Assembly (NCBI GenBank): GCA_004298615.1 | Contig: SCPX01000075.1 | Span: 1 to 38,997, forward strand | Source: Patescibacteria group bacterium | GTDB taxonomy: Bacteria; Patescibacteriota; Patescibacteriia; SCPX01 | Reading direction: 5' to 3' | Length of the DNA stretch: 38,997 bases | In this document: one piece after another, positions 23,641 to 31,729 of the stretch | How positions within the stretch are numbered: the first letter of the stretch is position 1 | How the letters are laid out: each line of letters starts with the position of its first letter | The notes under the pieces: model-generated | Told to the model about the DNA's origin: nothing | Database searches by the model: none | Seen by the model: only the letters and a program-made list of their open reading frames with translations | Made by a program: the position numbers and the translations under genes

Positions 23641-25080
23641 ATGTCTGAAATAGAAGCCAAAGTAAAAATTACGCCCAGAAGCGAGGATTTTTCCGAATGG
23701 TATCAGGATGTGATCGCGGCTGCGGAATTGGCCGATTACGCGCCGGTGAAAGGGTGCATGGTGATCCGGCCGAATGGTTACGCTATTTGGGAAAATATTC
23801 AAAAAATTTTAGACCAAGAATTCAAAAAGACCGAAGTGGAAAACGCTTATTTTCCGCTTTTCATTCCCCATGAATTTTTAAAACGCGAATCAGAGCATGT
23901 GGAAGGTTTCTCTCCCGAGCTGGCTGTGGTGACGCACGCCGGCGGAAAAAAGCTGGATGAGAGTCTGGTAGTGCGCCCCACTTCGGAAACCATAATTTAC
24001 GACAGTTTTTCCAAATGGATTCATTCGTGGCGGGATCTGCCTTTGAAAATCAATCAATGGTGTAATGTGGTGCGCTGGGAAATGCGCACCAGGCTTTTTT
24101 TGCGCACCTCGGAATTTTTGTGGCAGGAAGGCCACACGGCGCACGCGTCGGAAAACGAAGCTGAAAAGGAAGCGAAGTTGCGCCTTGAAATGTATAAAAA
24201 TTTTGTTGAAGGATATTTGGCCATTCCGGTGATCTCGGGACAAAAGACTGAAAACGAAAAATTCGCCGGCGCATTGCGCACTTATACTTTTGAAACAATG
24301 ACGCAGGATAAAAAAGCTCTGCAAAGCGGCACTTCGCACAATCTGGGACAAAATTTTTCCAAAGCATTCAATGTTAAATTTTTGGATGAAAAAGGGGAAA
24401 ACCAATTTGTCTGGCAGACGAGCTGGGGAGTATCCACTCGGCTTATTGGCGCGCTGATTATGGCGCACGGGGATGACAAAGGTATAATTATACCGACGAA
24501 AATCGCACCAGTGCAAGTCGCTATTGTGCCGATTTGGAAAAGCGACGAGGAAAAAAAAGAAATGATTGGCGCGGCGGAAAAAATCGTTTTAAAATTGCAA
24601 GATGTAAAATTCAAGATTGACAAACGGGACCAGCGGCCGGCTTGGAAATTTTTTGATTGGGAAAGAAAGGGCGTCCCCCTTCGCGTGGAAATCGGACCGA
24701 AAGATTTGGAAAAAAATCAGGCAGTTTGCGTGCGGCGAGACACGGGCGAAAAAATAATTGTGCCGCAAAGCGATTTGGCGGACAAGCTTCCGGAGATTTT
24801 GGAGGAAATTCAAAAAAATCTTTTTGACCGCGCTCTTAAATTCCAACAGGAAAATACGCATGAGATTGGCTCTTGGGAAGAATTTAAAAATACGATTGAG
24901 AATAAAAAAGGATTTTTAAATGCTTTATGGTGCGGCGATTCTTCCTGTGAATTAAAAATAAAAGAACAGACCAAAGCCACGATCCGTTGCATTCCTTTTG
25001 AGCAAGAAGAAGTTTTAGGCCAGTGCGTTCATTGCGGAAAACACGCGAAATACAAAGTCATTTTCGCAATCGCTTATTAA
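23641..25080 (+). CDS. proS: Prolyl-tRNA synthetase, archaeal/eukaryotic type
   Basis: A 479-aa class II aminoacyl-tRNA synthetase. Motif 2 is VVRWEMRTRLFLRTSEFLWQEGH, and TSWGVSTRLIGALIMAHGDD is motif 3. There is no editing insertion between motifs 2 and 3. The C-terminal extension has CGDSSC ... CVHCGKHAKY with four Cys that probably bind zinc, and ends in FAIAY; both are hallmarks of the archaeal-type ProRS. ATG 23641 was chosen over the longer in-frame stretch, which is the tail of the GIY-YIG gene. No SD is seen. Confidence 0.95.
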   Translation: MSEIEAKVKITPRSEDFSEWYQDVIAAAELADYAPVKGCMVIRPNGYAIWENIQKILDQEFKKTEVENAYFPLFIPHEFLKRESEHVEGFSPELAVVTHAGGKKLDESLVVRPTSETIIYDSFSKWIHSWRDLPLKINQWCNVVRWEMRTRLFLRTSEFLWQEGHTAHASENEAEKEAKLRLEMYKNFVEGYLAIPVISGQKTENEKFAGALRTYTFETMTQDKKALQSGTSHNLGQNFSKAFNVKFLDEKGENQFVWQTSWGVSTRLIGALIMAHGDDKGIIIPTKIAPVQVAIVPIWKSDEEKKEMIGAAEKIVLKLQDVKFKIDKRDQRPAWKFFDWERKGVPLRVEIGPKDLEKNQAVCVRRDTGEKIIVPQSDLADKLPEILEEIQKNLFDRALKFQQENTHEIGSWEEFKNTIENKKGFLNALWCGDSSCELKIKEQTKATIRCIPFEQEEVLGQCVHCGKHAKYKVIFAIAY

Positions 25081-25097
25081 TTGATTAAGGCGCCGGC

Positions 25098-25221
25098 ATT
25101 TGTTCCAAAAAGACATAAATTTTCCCAGCGTGAAAATCTTATTCGGATTTCGTCCTCGCTCCTCCGATGTAAAATCGGAGACCATGCCCGCTCGGACGAA
25201 AAACGCTTTTTGAGAACAAAT
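25098..25221. repeat. Nested palindromic element upstream of gdhA
   Basis: Three nested arm pairs: ATTTGTTCCAAAAAG / CTTTTTGAGAACAAAT (25098-25112, 25206-25221), TTTCGTCC / GGACGAAA (25148-25155, 25194-25201) and CTCCGAT / ATCGGAG (25162-25168, 25174-25180). The frame stays open through it, but the gdhA family start is downstream. Confidence 0.7.
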
Positions 25222-25245
25222 CGCCCATGCCTAAAAGATAAAAAT

Positions 25246-26508
25246 ATGTCTCTTTTTGATTCCACAATTCAAAAAATTGAAACCATTGCCCGGCAACTGG
25301 GCGCTCACCCCAATATTATTGAGCAATTAAAATATCCGGAAAGGGTGATTGAATTTAATATTCCTCTTTTGATGGATAATGAGACTGTGCGCATGATTCC
25401 GGCGTGGCGATCCCAGTACAACAGCGCGTGCGGGCCGTACAAGGGCGGGATTCGTTTTCATGAGAGCGTGAGCAAGGATGAAGTGATGGCCTTGTCCGCT
25501 TGGATGGCGATCAAAACCGCCGTGGTAGGTGTGCCTTTTGGCGGAGGAAAAGGCGGCGCCAGAGTTAGTCCAAGAGAGTTGTCTAAAAGCGAACTGGAAA
25601 GATTAAGCCGCGGATATATGAGAAAGCTGGCGCAGAGCATCACTTCGGACACGGATATTCCTGCGCCGGATGTCAATACTAACTCCATGATTATGGGTTG
25701 GATGGTTGACGAGTATGAAAAAGTTTCCGGCAAGCGCGATGTGGCAATCGTCACCGGAAAGGCCATTAAAGACGGAGGAAGCGAGGGTCGGGAAGTAGCG
25801 ACCGGATATGGCGGAGCCGTGACTATAGATCAAGCTGCCAAACATATTTTGAAAAAATCACCCAAAGACATTACCATAGCGATTCAAGGATTTGGCAATG
25901 TCGGGTCTTATGCCGCGAAATTTCTTTTTGATAAAGGCTACAAAATCGTATCTCTTTCGGACCATCATGGCGCGCTGGCCGGAGTCAAAGAATTAAATCC
26001 TTATGCTGTAAAAAAATGCGTTGAGGAAAAAGGTTTCGTGGCTGGGTGTTATTGCACGGGCGATGTATGCGATTACAGCGAGAAAAATCGAATCACGATT
26101 GCCGAGCAATTAGAAAGTAATGTAGACATTCTGATACCGGCAGCGATGGAAAGCCAAATCACAAATGACAATGCGCGCCGCATCAGAGCAAAGGTAATAG
26201 TGGAGCTGGCCAATGGTCCGATCAATCCGTCCGCCGAGCCGATTCTTTTGAAAAAAGGCATAATTATCGTACCGGATGTTTTGGCTAACACCGGCGGCGT
26301 GGCGGTGAGCTATTATGAGTGGCTGCAAAATAAAAAGAATGAACGCTGGACAGAAAAGAAAGTTTTGGGTAAACTGGAACGGCTGATGGTTAAAGGTTTT
26401 GATGTGGTTTGGACAGAAGCCAAATCCAAAAAAACCGATTTGCGCACCGCGGCTTACTCGCTGGCTATCCAAAGGATTGCCAAAAAGATTAAGGCGAAGC
26501 CGAAATAA
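25246..26508 (+). CDS. gdhA: Glutamate dehydrogenase (Glu/Leu/Phe/Val dehydrogenase family)
   Basis: A 420-aa NAD(P)-dependent glutamate dehydrogenase, hexameric type. Substrate-binding and catalytic residues sit in GPYKGGIRFH, VPFGGGKGGARV and IPAPDVNT; the Rossmann motif is IQGFGNVGSYAAKF, and VVELANGPINP and LANTGGVAVSYYEW are family blocks. It links 2-oxoglutarate/glutamate with ammonia metabolism. ATG 25246 (MSLFDSTIQ) fits family length; the 55 upstream codons are translation of the palindromic element. No SD is visible. Confidence 0.95.
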   Translation: MSLFDSTIQKIETIARQLGAHPNIIEQLKYPERVIEFNIPLLMDNETVRMIPAWRSQYNSACGPYKGGIRFHESVSKDEVMALSAWMAIKTAVVGVPFGGGKGGARVSPRELSKSELERLSRGYMRKLAQSITSDTDIPAPDVNTNSMIMGWMVDEYEKVSGKRDVAIVTGKAIKDGGSEGREVATGYGGAVTIDQAAKHILKKSPKDITIAIQGFGNVGSYAAKFLFDKGYKIVSLSDHHGALAGVKELNPYAVKKCVEEKGFVAGCYCTGDVCDYSEKNRITIAEQLESNVDILIPAAMESQITNDNARRIRAKVIVELANGPINPSAEPILLKKGIIIVPDVLANTGGVAVSYYEWLQNKKNERWTEKKVLGKLERLMVKGFDVVWTEAKSKKTDLRTAAYSLAIQRIAKKIKAKPK

Positions 26509-26510
26509 AT

Positions 26511-26541
26511 CGCCTCGTTTGTCCACCCGCCTAATTTTTTT
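26511..26541 (+). pseudogene. 5' anticodon-arm fragment plus inverted-repeat arm before tRNA-Ala
   Basis: CGCCTCGTTTG (26511-26521) is a copy of the 5' half of an Ala-type anticodon arm. It is followed by CCCGCCTAATTTTTTT, which pairs with AAAAAATTTGGGCGGG after the tRNA. No D-arm or acceptor 5' strand is present. Confidence 0.6.
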
Positions 26542-26615
26542 GGGCCGGTAGTCTCAGTTGGTAGAGCGCCTCGTTTGCAACGAGGAGGCCAGGGGTTCGA
26601 GTCCCCTCCGGTCCA
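26542..26615 (+). tRNA. tRNA-Ala (anticodon TGC)
   Basis: Acceptor GGGCCGG/CCGGTCC (one G-T), anticodon stem CCTCG/CGAGG with loop TTTGCAA, T-loop TTCGAGT. CCA is not encoded. Confidence 0.95.
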
Positions 26616-26630
26616 AAAAATTTGGGCGGG

Positions 26631-26670
26631 CAAGACGAGGAGGTCAGCGGTTTGAATCCGCTCGGGTCCA
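26631..26670 (+). pseudogene. tRNA 3'-half fragment after tRNA-Ala
   Basis: 40 nt comprising anticodon 3' strand (GACGAGG), variable AGGTC, T-arm (CGGTTTGAATCCG) and acceptor 3' strand CGGGTCCA. The matching 5' acceptor GGACCCG is absent, so it is a half tRNA, different in sequence from the complete tRNA beside it. Confidence 0.7.
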
Positions 26671-26690
26671 AAAAGGAATTTTGTGATTTG

Positions 26691-26724
26691 AAAACCGTCC
26701 TGATTTGAATCAAGGCGGTTTTTT
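26691..26724 (+). terminator. Terminator after the tRNA-Ala locus
   Basis: AAAACCG/CGGTTTT outer stem and CC-TGATT/AATCA-GG inner stem, followed by TTTTTT. Confidence 0.8.
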
Positions 26725-26779
26725 GCCGGGTCTTTATTTTTTCATAAATTTCTTGTAGTATCAAGATAGAAATTATTTT

Positions 26780-26866
26780 GCTGGGGTGGCGGAACTGGCA
26801 TACGCGCTGGCCTTAGAAGCCAGTGGTCGCAAGACCTTGGGAGTTCAAATCTCCCCTCCAGCACCA
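26780..26866 (+). tRNA. tRNA-Leu (anticodon TAG)
   Basis: Acceptor GCTGGGG/CTCCAGC, anticodon stem CTGGC/GCCAG with loop CTTAGAA, long class II variable arm (GGTCGCAAGACC), T-loop TTCAAAT. The genomic sequence continues ACCA, so CCA seems encoded. Confidence 0.94.
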
Positions 26867-26882
26867 GTAAATGTTTCGGTTT

Positions 26883-26910
26883 TTGGATTATTCAGATATT
26901 CTGATATACT
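26883..26910 (+). promoter_or_regulatory. tyrS promoter
   Basis: TTGGAT, 16 nt, TATACT with TGA before it. Predicted start about 26917, 5 nt before the first ATG. Confidence 0.65.
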
Positions 26911-26921
26911 TGATAAATACT

Positions 26922-28136
26922 ATGATTATGAAAATTTCAACCGATCCGAATAAAATAAAAGAAATTTTGGAGCGCGGCACTGAAGATGTGATTGAAAAAG
27001 ATCATTTGGAAAAAAGTTTAAAATCCGGAAAAAAATTGCGCGTCAAATTTGGCATTGATCCGACCGGACCAAAAATCCATTTGGGACGGGCTGTGCCTTT
27101 GCGCAAGCTCAAAGCTTTTCAAGAATTGGGACACCAGATTGTTTTAATCGTGGGCGATTTCACGGCTACGATCGGCGATCCGTCCGATAAACTTTCCAAG
27201 CGACCGATACTGACTAAAGAAGATGTTAAGAAGAATATGAAATCATACAAAGATCAGCTTGGCAAGATTTTGGATATGAAAAAAGTCGATCTTAACTACA
27301 ATAGCAAATGGTTGGGAAAATTAAATTTAGAGAAAATCGCGGATTTGGCCGAATCGTTTTCTTTGCAGCAAATGGAGCAGAGAAGAAATTTTAAAGAAAG
27401 AATTGACAGAGGAGAAGATGTAAGTTTGCGCGAGTTATTATATCCTCTAATGCAGGGATATGACAGCGTGGTGGTTAAAGCTGATGTGGAAGTGGGCGGA
27501 TTTGATCAATTATTCAATCTGAAGGCCGGACGGATTATTCAAAAGCATTACGGACAGCCGGAGCAGGATATTTTGACCGCTAAAATGATTGAAGGTGCGG
27601 ACGGAAGAAAAATGTCCACCAGTTGGGGCAATGTGATAAATATTGTTGACGAGCCCAATGAGATGTTTGGCAAAATTATGTCAATGATAGACGAATTGAT
27701 TTTACCGTATTTTTGGCTGTGCACGGATATAACCAAAGAAGAATATGATGATTTTGAAAAATACTTGAAGCAAGGCGATAATCCGCGCAATATCAAAATA
27801 GAGCTGGGCAAGCGGATCGTGGAGCTCTATCATTCAAAAAAAGAAGCGGAAGAAGCGGCCGCTGAATTTGAAAAAGTATTTTCCAAAAAAGAATTGCCGA
27901 CCGATATGCCGGAACATCGCGTCACGTCCGATCAAATCGCGCTGGTTGATATTTTGGTCCAAACTAAATTGGCGTCCAGTAAGGGCGAGGCCAGAAGACT
28001 GATTGCGCAGGGCGGCGCTAAGGTTGATCAAAAAGTTATCACCGACATACAAGCAGTCTTGCCAATCCCGGACAAAGGTGTTATTCTCCAATGCGGCAAA
28101 AGGCATTTTGTGAAGATTATTAAAAAGGGTGCTTAA
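26922..28136 (+). CDS. tyrS: Tyrosyl-tRNA synthetase
   Basis: About 404 aa, class I synthetase. The ATP-binding HIGH-like motif is KIHLGRAVPLRK, and the KMSKS loop is DGRKMSTSWGN. GFDQLFNLKAGR is the tyrosine-recognition region. The C-terminal 60 residues form an S4-like RNA-binding domain (LASSKGEARRLIAQGGAKVD). Two ATGs (26922, 26928) are possible starts. The extended -10 promoter ends 12 nt before the first ATG, so the mRNA is nearly leaderless. This long S4-containing type is the one usual outside Enterobacteria. Confidence 0.94.
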   Translation: MIMKISTDPNKIKEILERGTEDVIEKDHLEKSLKSGKKLRVKFGIDPTGPKIHLGRAVPLRKLKAFQELGHQIVLIVGDFTATIGDPSDKLSKRPILTKEDVKKNMKSYKDQLGKILDMKKVDLNYNSKWLGKLNLEKIADLAESFSLQQMEQRRNFKERIDRGEDVSLRELLYPLMQGYDSVVVKADVEVGGFDQLFNLKAGRIIQKHYGQPEQDILTAKMIEGADGRKMSTSWGNVINIVDEPNEMFGKIMSMIDELILPYFWLCTDITKEEYDDFEKYLKQGDNPRNIKIELGKRIVELYHSKKEAEEAAAEFEKVFSKKELPTDMPEHRVTSDQIALVDILVQTKLASSKGEARRLIAQGGAKVDQKVITDIQAVLPIPDKGVILQCGKRHFVKIIKKGA

Positions 28137-28140
28137 CTTC

Positions 28141-28212
28141 CGCCTTCGCAAAAGCTGCTTCCTTCGACGAAGTAGCTTCGGCTACGAAGGTCGAGTCGGC
28201 GGACAAGCAGTT
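28141..28212. repeat. GC-rich hairpin element after tyrS
   Basis: Contains GTAGCTTCGGCTAC (28172-28185 region, a stem with a UUCG tetraloop) inside larger CTTCG/CGAAG and CCGCC/GGCGG arms. Possibly the tyrS terminator, but no T-run follows. Confidence 0.55.
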
Positions 28213-28226
28213 TATTTATTAAAATT

Positions 28227-28257
28227 AGCGTCTCGTTTATTCACCCGCCTAAATTTG
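28227..28257 (+). pseudogene. 5' anticodon-arm fragment plus inverted-repeat arm before tRNA-Val
   Basis: AGCGTCTCGTTTA (28227-28239) copies the 5' anticodon arm of the adjacent tRNA-Val. Then CCCGCCTAAATTTG pairs with CAAATTTGGGCGGG after the tRNA (13 of 14). Confidence 0.6.
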
Positions 28258-28264
28258 GGCAAAT

Positions 28265-28338
28265 GGGCAACTAGCTCAGCTGGTTAGAGCGTCTCGTTTA
28301 CACCGAGAAGGTCGTAGGTTCGAATCCTACGTTGCCCA
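28265..28338 (+). tRNA. tRNA-Val (anticodon TAC)
   Basis: Acceptor GGGCAAC/GTTGCCC, D-arm GCTC/GAGC, anticodon stem TCTCG/CGAGA with loop TTTACAC, T-loop TTCGAAT. CCA is not encoded. Confidence 0.95.
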
Positions 28339-28350
28339 AATTTGGGCGGG

Positions 28351-28390
28351 CAAACCGAGAAGGTCTGAGGTTCGAATCCTCAAGCGCCCA
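28351..28390 (+). pseudogene. tRNA 3'-half fragment after tRNA-Val
   Basis: 40 nt, the same length as the fragment after tRNA-Ala: anticodon 3' strand ACCGAGA, AGGTC, T-arm TGAGGTTCGAATCCTCA and acceptor strand AGCGCCCA. The 5' partner GGGCGCT is missing. Confidence 0.7.
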
Positions 28391-28405
28391 TATTTATTAA
28401 ATCCA

Positions 28406-28434
28406 AAAAGACAGCGCATAAAGCGCTGTCTTTT
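28406..28434. terminator. Bidirectional terminator between tRNA-Val and pnp
   Basis: AAAAGACAGCGC/GCGCTGTCTTTT, 5-nt loop. T-runs on both strands serve the tRNA locus (+) and pnp (-). Confidence 0.88.
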
Positions 28435-28455
28435 GTTGTTAAGATGATTTGCTGA

Positions 28456-30669
28456 TTAGTCTTCTTGGCGGCGGTGAAAATGCCGGCGATCAGAGCCGCC
28501 TCTTTTTTCTTCAACCATCGGGCGATCGGAAACGGCGCGCAGTTCCTCGGGCGACATTGCCTGCCGGCGCGAAAGATTGAGCCGTCCCATTGAATCAACC
28601 TCAATCAATTTCACTTTGACAGTATCCCCTTCTTTTACGATATCAGTCACCTTGCCGACGCGATATGGCGCCAGCTCTGAAATATGCACCAAACCTTCTT
28701 GTTTGGGAAGAATTTCCACAAACGCTCCAAAATCCATAATGCGCATTACTTTGCCTTCAAAGATTTCTCCGACCACCGCTTCTCTGGTCAGATTCTTCAC
28801 CCACTCGGCGGCTTTGTCAACGCTCTCTTGCGATACCGCGCTTACAAACACCGTGCCGTCTTGCTCAATGTCAATATTGGCTCCGGTGGCGGCGATTATT
28901 TCATTGATTATTTTTCCGCCCGCGCCGATCACATCGCGGATTTTTTCCGGCTTGATTTTTATCACCGTGATTTTCGGAGCGTATTGGGAAACGGCCGGAC
29001 GCGGAGCTTTAATCGCTTCATCCATTACATCCAAGACTTGAAGCCGCGCGATTTTTGCCCGGTCAATCGTCTCGCGCACCATCTGATCAGTCAGACCGGA
29101 GATTTTCACATCCAGTTGGACGGCCGTGATGCCATCCCTCGTGCCCGCCACTTTGAAATCCATATCTCCGCCAAAATCTTCCACTCCTTGGAGGTCGGTG
29201 AGCACTTTGTACCGTTCGGTCGCTTCGTCGTAAATCAATCCCATGGCGATACCGCCCACCGGTTTTTTAATCGGTACGCCCGCGTCCATCAGGGACAATG
29301 TGGATCCGCAAGTGGCGCCCATTGATGAAGATCCGTTGGATGATAATACTTCCGAGACCACTCGGATCGTGTATGGAAATTCTTCTTTGGACGGCAGGAC
29401 GGGCATCAAAGCTTTTTCTGCTAAAGCGCCGTGCCCGATTTCTCGCCTTCCGGTGGAGCGCATCGGCTTGGCTTCCCCGACTGAAAATCCCGGGAAATTA
29501 TAATGGTGCATATACCGCTTGTGCGTCGTTTCTTCCATCCCGTCCAAGATTTGCTCTTCCGAAGGGCTGCCCAAAGTGACTATGGACAATACTTGAGTCT
29601 CGCCGCGTTGAAAAAGACCGGAACCGTGCGTGCGGGGAAGGATTCCAACGGATGAAGAAAGCGATCGAATTTCGCTGATTGCCCGATTATCAACGCGCCG
29701 CTCTTTTTCCAAAACCGATTTGCGCGATTCTTCTTCAATGATTTCATCAACTATGCTTAATCCTTTTTGTCTGTCTTCTTTGGAAATATCATTGTCCGCT
29801 TTTAATAATTCATCAAGATCGGCTTTAGCCTTTTTTAAATTTTCGTTTTTTGTCATTTTGCTGTCGCCGGTTTTATAGAATAAAACATCGTCAAGTTTCG
29901 AGATGATAAAAGCGCGCACCTTTTCTTTGAGGATGTTTATTTTTTCAACTTCTTCGGCCGAAGGAGCCGGTAATTCATTCTTGGCAATCCCGATTTCTTT
30001 TTGCATCTGCAGAATCAGATCAAGGATTTTTTTGTAATGCTTTTGCCCGAATTCCACCGCTTCGGAAAATACGCTTTCCACTATTTCCTGGGCTTGGCAT
30101 TCCAACATCAGCACGCGATTTTCCGTGCCGGACACGACTAGATCCAAATCCGATTTGGTCCGCGCTTCATAGCTCGGATTAATCACCCATTCGCCGTTTA
30201 TCCGGCCGACTCTGATTCCGCCGATCGGACCATTCCAAGGAATGGGCGAAATGGCGAGCGCCGCCGAAGCGCCGATCAAGGATAATATATCCGGATCGTT
30301 TTCCTGATCGTGGGATAAAAGAGTGAGAACGACTTGAATATCATTTCGGATGCTGTAAGAAAATAAAGGCCGGATGGATCGGTCTACCAGGCGGCTCGTC
30401 AGAATTGATTCATCGGATGGGCGGCCTTCTCTTTTGATAAATCGCGATCCTTTGATTTTTCCGGCGGCATACAGCCTCTCCTCGTAATCAACCATCAGCG
30501 GCAAAAAATCCACTCCTTCGCGCGGTTTGCCGGACATCACCGCCGTGGCCAAAATCACCGTGTCGCCGTATTGCACGGTCACGGCGGCATCGGCCAATCC
30601 GGCAAATCTGCCGGTCTCAATCATTAATTGCTTTCCTCCCCACTCGCACTCGTATTTTTTGGGTTGCAT
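28456..30669 (-). CDS. pnp: Polyribonucleotide nucleotidyltransferase (PNPase)
   Basis: A 737-aa PNPase, phosphorolytic 3'-5' exoribonuclease. Two RNase PH domains are separated by a helical linker; the second carries FGGDMDFKVAGTRDGITAVQLD with catalytic Asp residues. A KH domain (VIGAGGKIINEIIAATGANIDI, about 575-630) and an S1 domain (GEIFEGKVMRIMDFGAFVEI, about 640-705) follow, then a charged His/Arg tail. AAAGGGG lies 5 nt before the ATG, a modest SD. It is the last gene of a minus-strand group rpsO, NYN protein, pnp. Confidence 0.96.
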   Translation of the reverse strand: MQPKKYECEWGGKQLMIETGRFAGLADAAVTVQYGDTVILATAVMSGKPREGVDFLPLMVDYEERLYAAGKIKGSRFIKREGRPSDESILTSRLVDRSIRPLFSYSIRNDIQVVLTLLSHDQENDPDILSLIGASAALAISPIPWNGPIGGIRVGRINGEWVINPSYEARTKSDLDLVVSGTENRVLMLECQAQEIVESVFSEAVEFGQKHYKKILDLILQMQKEIGIAKNELPAPSAEEVEKINILKEKVRAFIISKLDDVLFYKTGDSKMTKNENLKKAKADLDELLKADNDISKEDRQKGLSIVDEIIEEESRKSVLEKERRVDNRAISEIRSLSSSVGILPRTHGSGLFQRGETQVLSIVTLGSPSEEQILDGMEETTHKRYMHHYNFPGFSVGEAKPMRSTGRREIGHGALAEKALMPVLPSKEEFPYTIRVVSEVLSSNGSSSMGATCGSTLSLMDAGVPIKKPVGGIAMGLIYDEATERYKVLTDLQGVEDFGGDMDFKVAGTRDGITAVQLDVKISGLTDQMVRETIDRAKIARLQVLDVMDEAIKAPRPAVSQYAPKITVIKIKPEKIRDVIGAGGKIINEIIAATGANIDIEQDGTVFVSAVSQESVDKAAEWVKNLTREAVVGEIFEGKVMRIMDFGAFVEILPKQEGLVHISELAPYRVGKVTDIVKEGDTVKVKLIEVDSMGRLNLSRRQAMSPEELRAVSDRPMVEEKRGGSDRRHFHRRQED

Positions 30670-30776
30670 AAACCCCTTTCAAAAAGGCCCTGCCCGCAAG
30701 GCTGAAAGACAAGGAAACTTGCCTTCTGTGTCTTACGGCCAGCGCCTAAATTAACTTTTAATTATTTAATATAATT

Positions 30777-31340
30777 TTATTCTTCCTCCCTATTCCGGCT
30801 CATCATCCTTCCCAAATACCGCACCGGCTGTTTGATCGCTTTCATTAAAAACCATTCTTGCTCTTGCGAAAGATCGGTAAATTCGTCAACCACTTCAATA
30901 AGTTTCCCGGAAGCGGATTCGCGAAAAGCCATTGCTTCCACAAAAACGCCCTGATGCTGTAAATACTCAACGAGCGGAACATAATCTCCGTCGCCCGATA
31001 CCAGCACTACCGCGTCCAATTTGGGCGCCAGGCGTACCGCATCCATGGCGAGCCCTACATCCCAATCGCCTTTTTTCGTACCGTCGTAATACACCTGCAG
31101 ATCCTTCATTTTTACGGAGAATCCTTGTCCGGACAATGCGTCAAAAAACCCCTGTTCGTCGGGGTTGTTTGATTTGATGACATAGGCCAGAGCGCGGATG
31201 AGCTTTCTGCCCGAAACGGCCCGCTCTAGAATATTTCCGAAATTAACGCGCATCTGATACAAATTCTTGGCAGAATAGTACATGTTTTGTATGTCCACGA
31301 AAACTCCGACGCGCTGTTCTGCGTGTTTGGCTACGGCCAT
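30777..31340 (-). CDS. NYN (PIN-like) domain nuclease, LabA/DUF88 type
   Basis: A 187-aa NYN-domain protein. The PIN-like acidic centre is visible as VGVFVDIQNMYYSAKN (first Asp and N-x-x-Y), KGDWDVGLAMDAVRLA (D-x-D), and VLVSGDGDYVPLVEYL (S-G-D-x-D). NYN domains are metal-dependent RNases. It starts 4 nt after rpsO and precedes pnp, so an RNase candidate lies between ribosomal protein S15 and PNPase, normally adjacent genes. A role in RNA turnover is likely but the target is unknown. No SD is seen. Confidence 0.85.
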   Translation of the reverse strand: MAVAKHAEQRVGVFVDIQNMYYSAKNLYQMRVNFGNILERAVSGRKLIRALAYVIKSNNPDEQGFFDALSGQGFSVKMKDLQVYYDGTKKGDWDVGLAMDAVRLAPKLDAVVLVSGDGDYVPLVEYLQHQGVFVEAMAFRESASGKLIEVVDEFTDLSQEQEWFLMKAIKQPVRYLGRMMSRNREEE

Positions 31341-31344
31341 AAAA

Positions 31345-31647
31345 TTATGCTTCGGCTTTCTCGCCCTCTTCCTTTACTTCCTTTTTCTTTAATTTTAATT
31401 TATCCACCAATACTTCGTATCTTTTGGCGCTTTCTTTGGAAAGATATTTGAGTAATCGATGCCTTTGCCCGATTTTTTTCAAAAGCCCGCGCCGGGATGA
31501 AAAATCTTTCTTGTGCTCTTTGAGATGCTCGGCCAGCCTTTTTACTTCTTCGCTCAAAAGGGCGATCTGCACTTCGGGCGAACCGGTGTCGCCGGCATGC
31601 GTTTTATATTTATCAATGACCTTATCCTTGATTTTTTTATCCAACAT
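31345..31647 (-). CDS. rpsO: 30S ribosomal protein S15
   Basis: A 100-aa S15, primary binder of the 16S rRNA central domain. Typical segments: THAGDTGSPEVQIALLSEEVKRLAEHL and SSRRGLLKKIGQRHRLLKYL. The C-terminus has an extra Lys/Glu-rich tail of about 12 residues. ATG 31647 is the family start; the preceding in-frame residues belong to the leader. The 76-nt leader holds two interleaved complementary pairs that could make a pseudoknot ending 7 nt before the ATG, recalling known S15 autoregulation. It has its own promoter. Confidence 0.96.
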   Translation of the reverse strand: MLDKKIKDKVIDKYKTHAGDTGSPEVQIALLSEEVKRLAEHLKEHKKDFSSRRGLLKKIGQRHRLLKYLSKESAKRYEVLVDKLKLKKKEVKEEGEKAEA

Positions 31648-31654
31648 AATATTT

Positions 31655-31707
31655 TTGTCCGCGAAATTCCATGAATTGCCGATAAGCCGGACAACCGTAG
31701 AATTTCG
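31655..31707 (-). promoter_or_regulatory. Interleaved pairing in the rpsO leader (S15 autoregulation candidate)
   Basis: On the mRNA, CGAAATTC (31700-31707) can pair with GAATTTCG (31662-31669), and TTGTCCG (31688-31694) with CGGACAA (31655-31661). The order A-B-A'-B' is a pseudoknot topology. A' and B' touch with no linker, so the two helices may be mutually exclusive instead. Confidence 0.6.
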
Positions 31708-31729
31708 TAAATTAATAATAAGCAATAAA

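Noticed and set aside
26531-26764. Minus-strand ORF containing GPEGTRTPGLLVANEALYQL
   Set aside because: This is the well-known spurious peptide from translating antisense to tRNA genes; it covers tRNA-Ala and the tRNA fragment.
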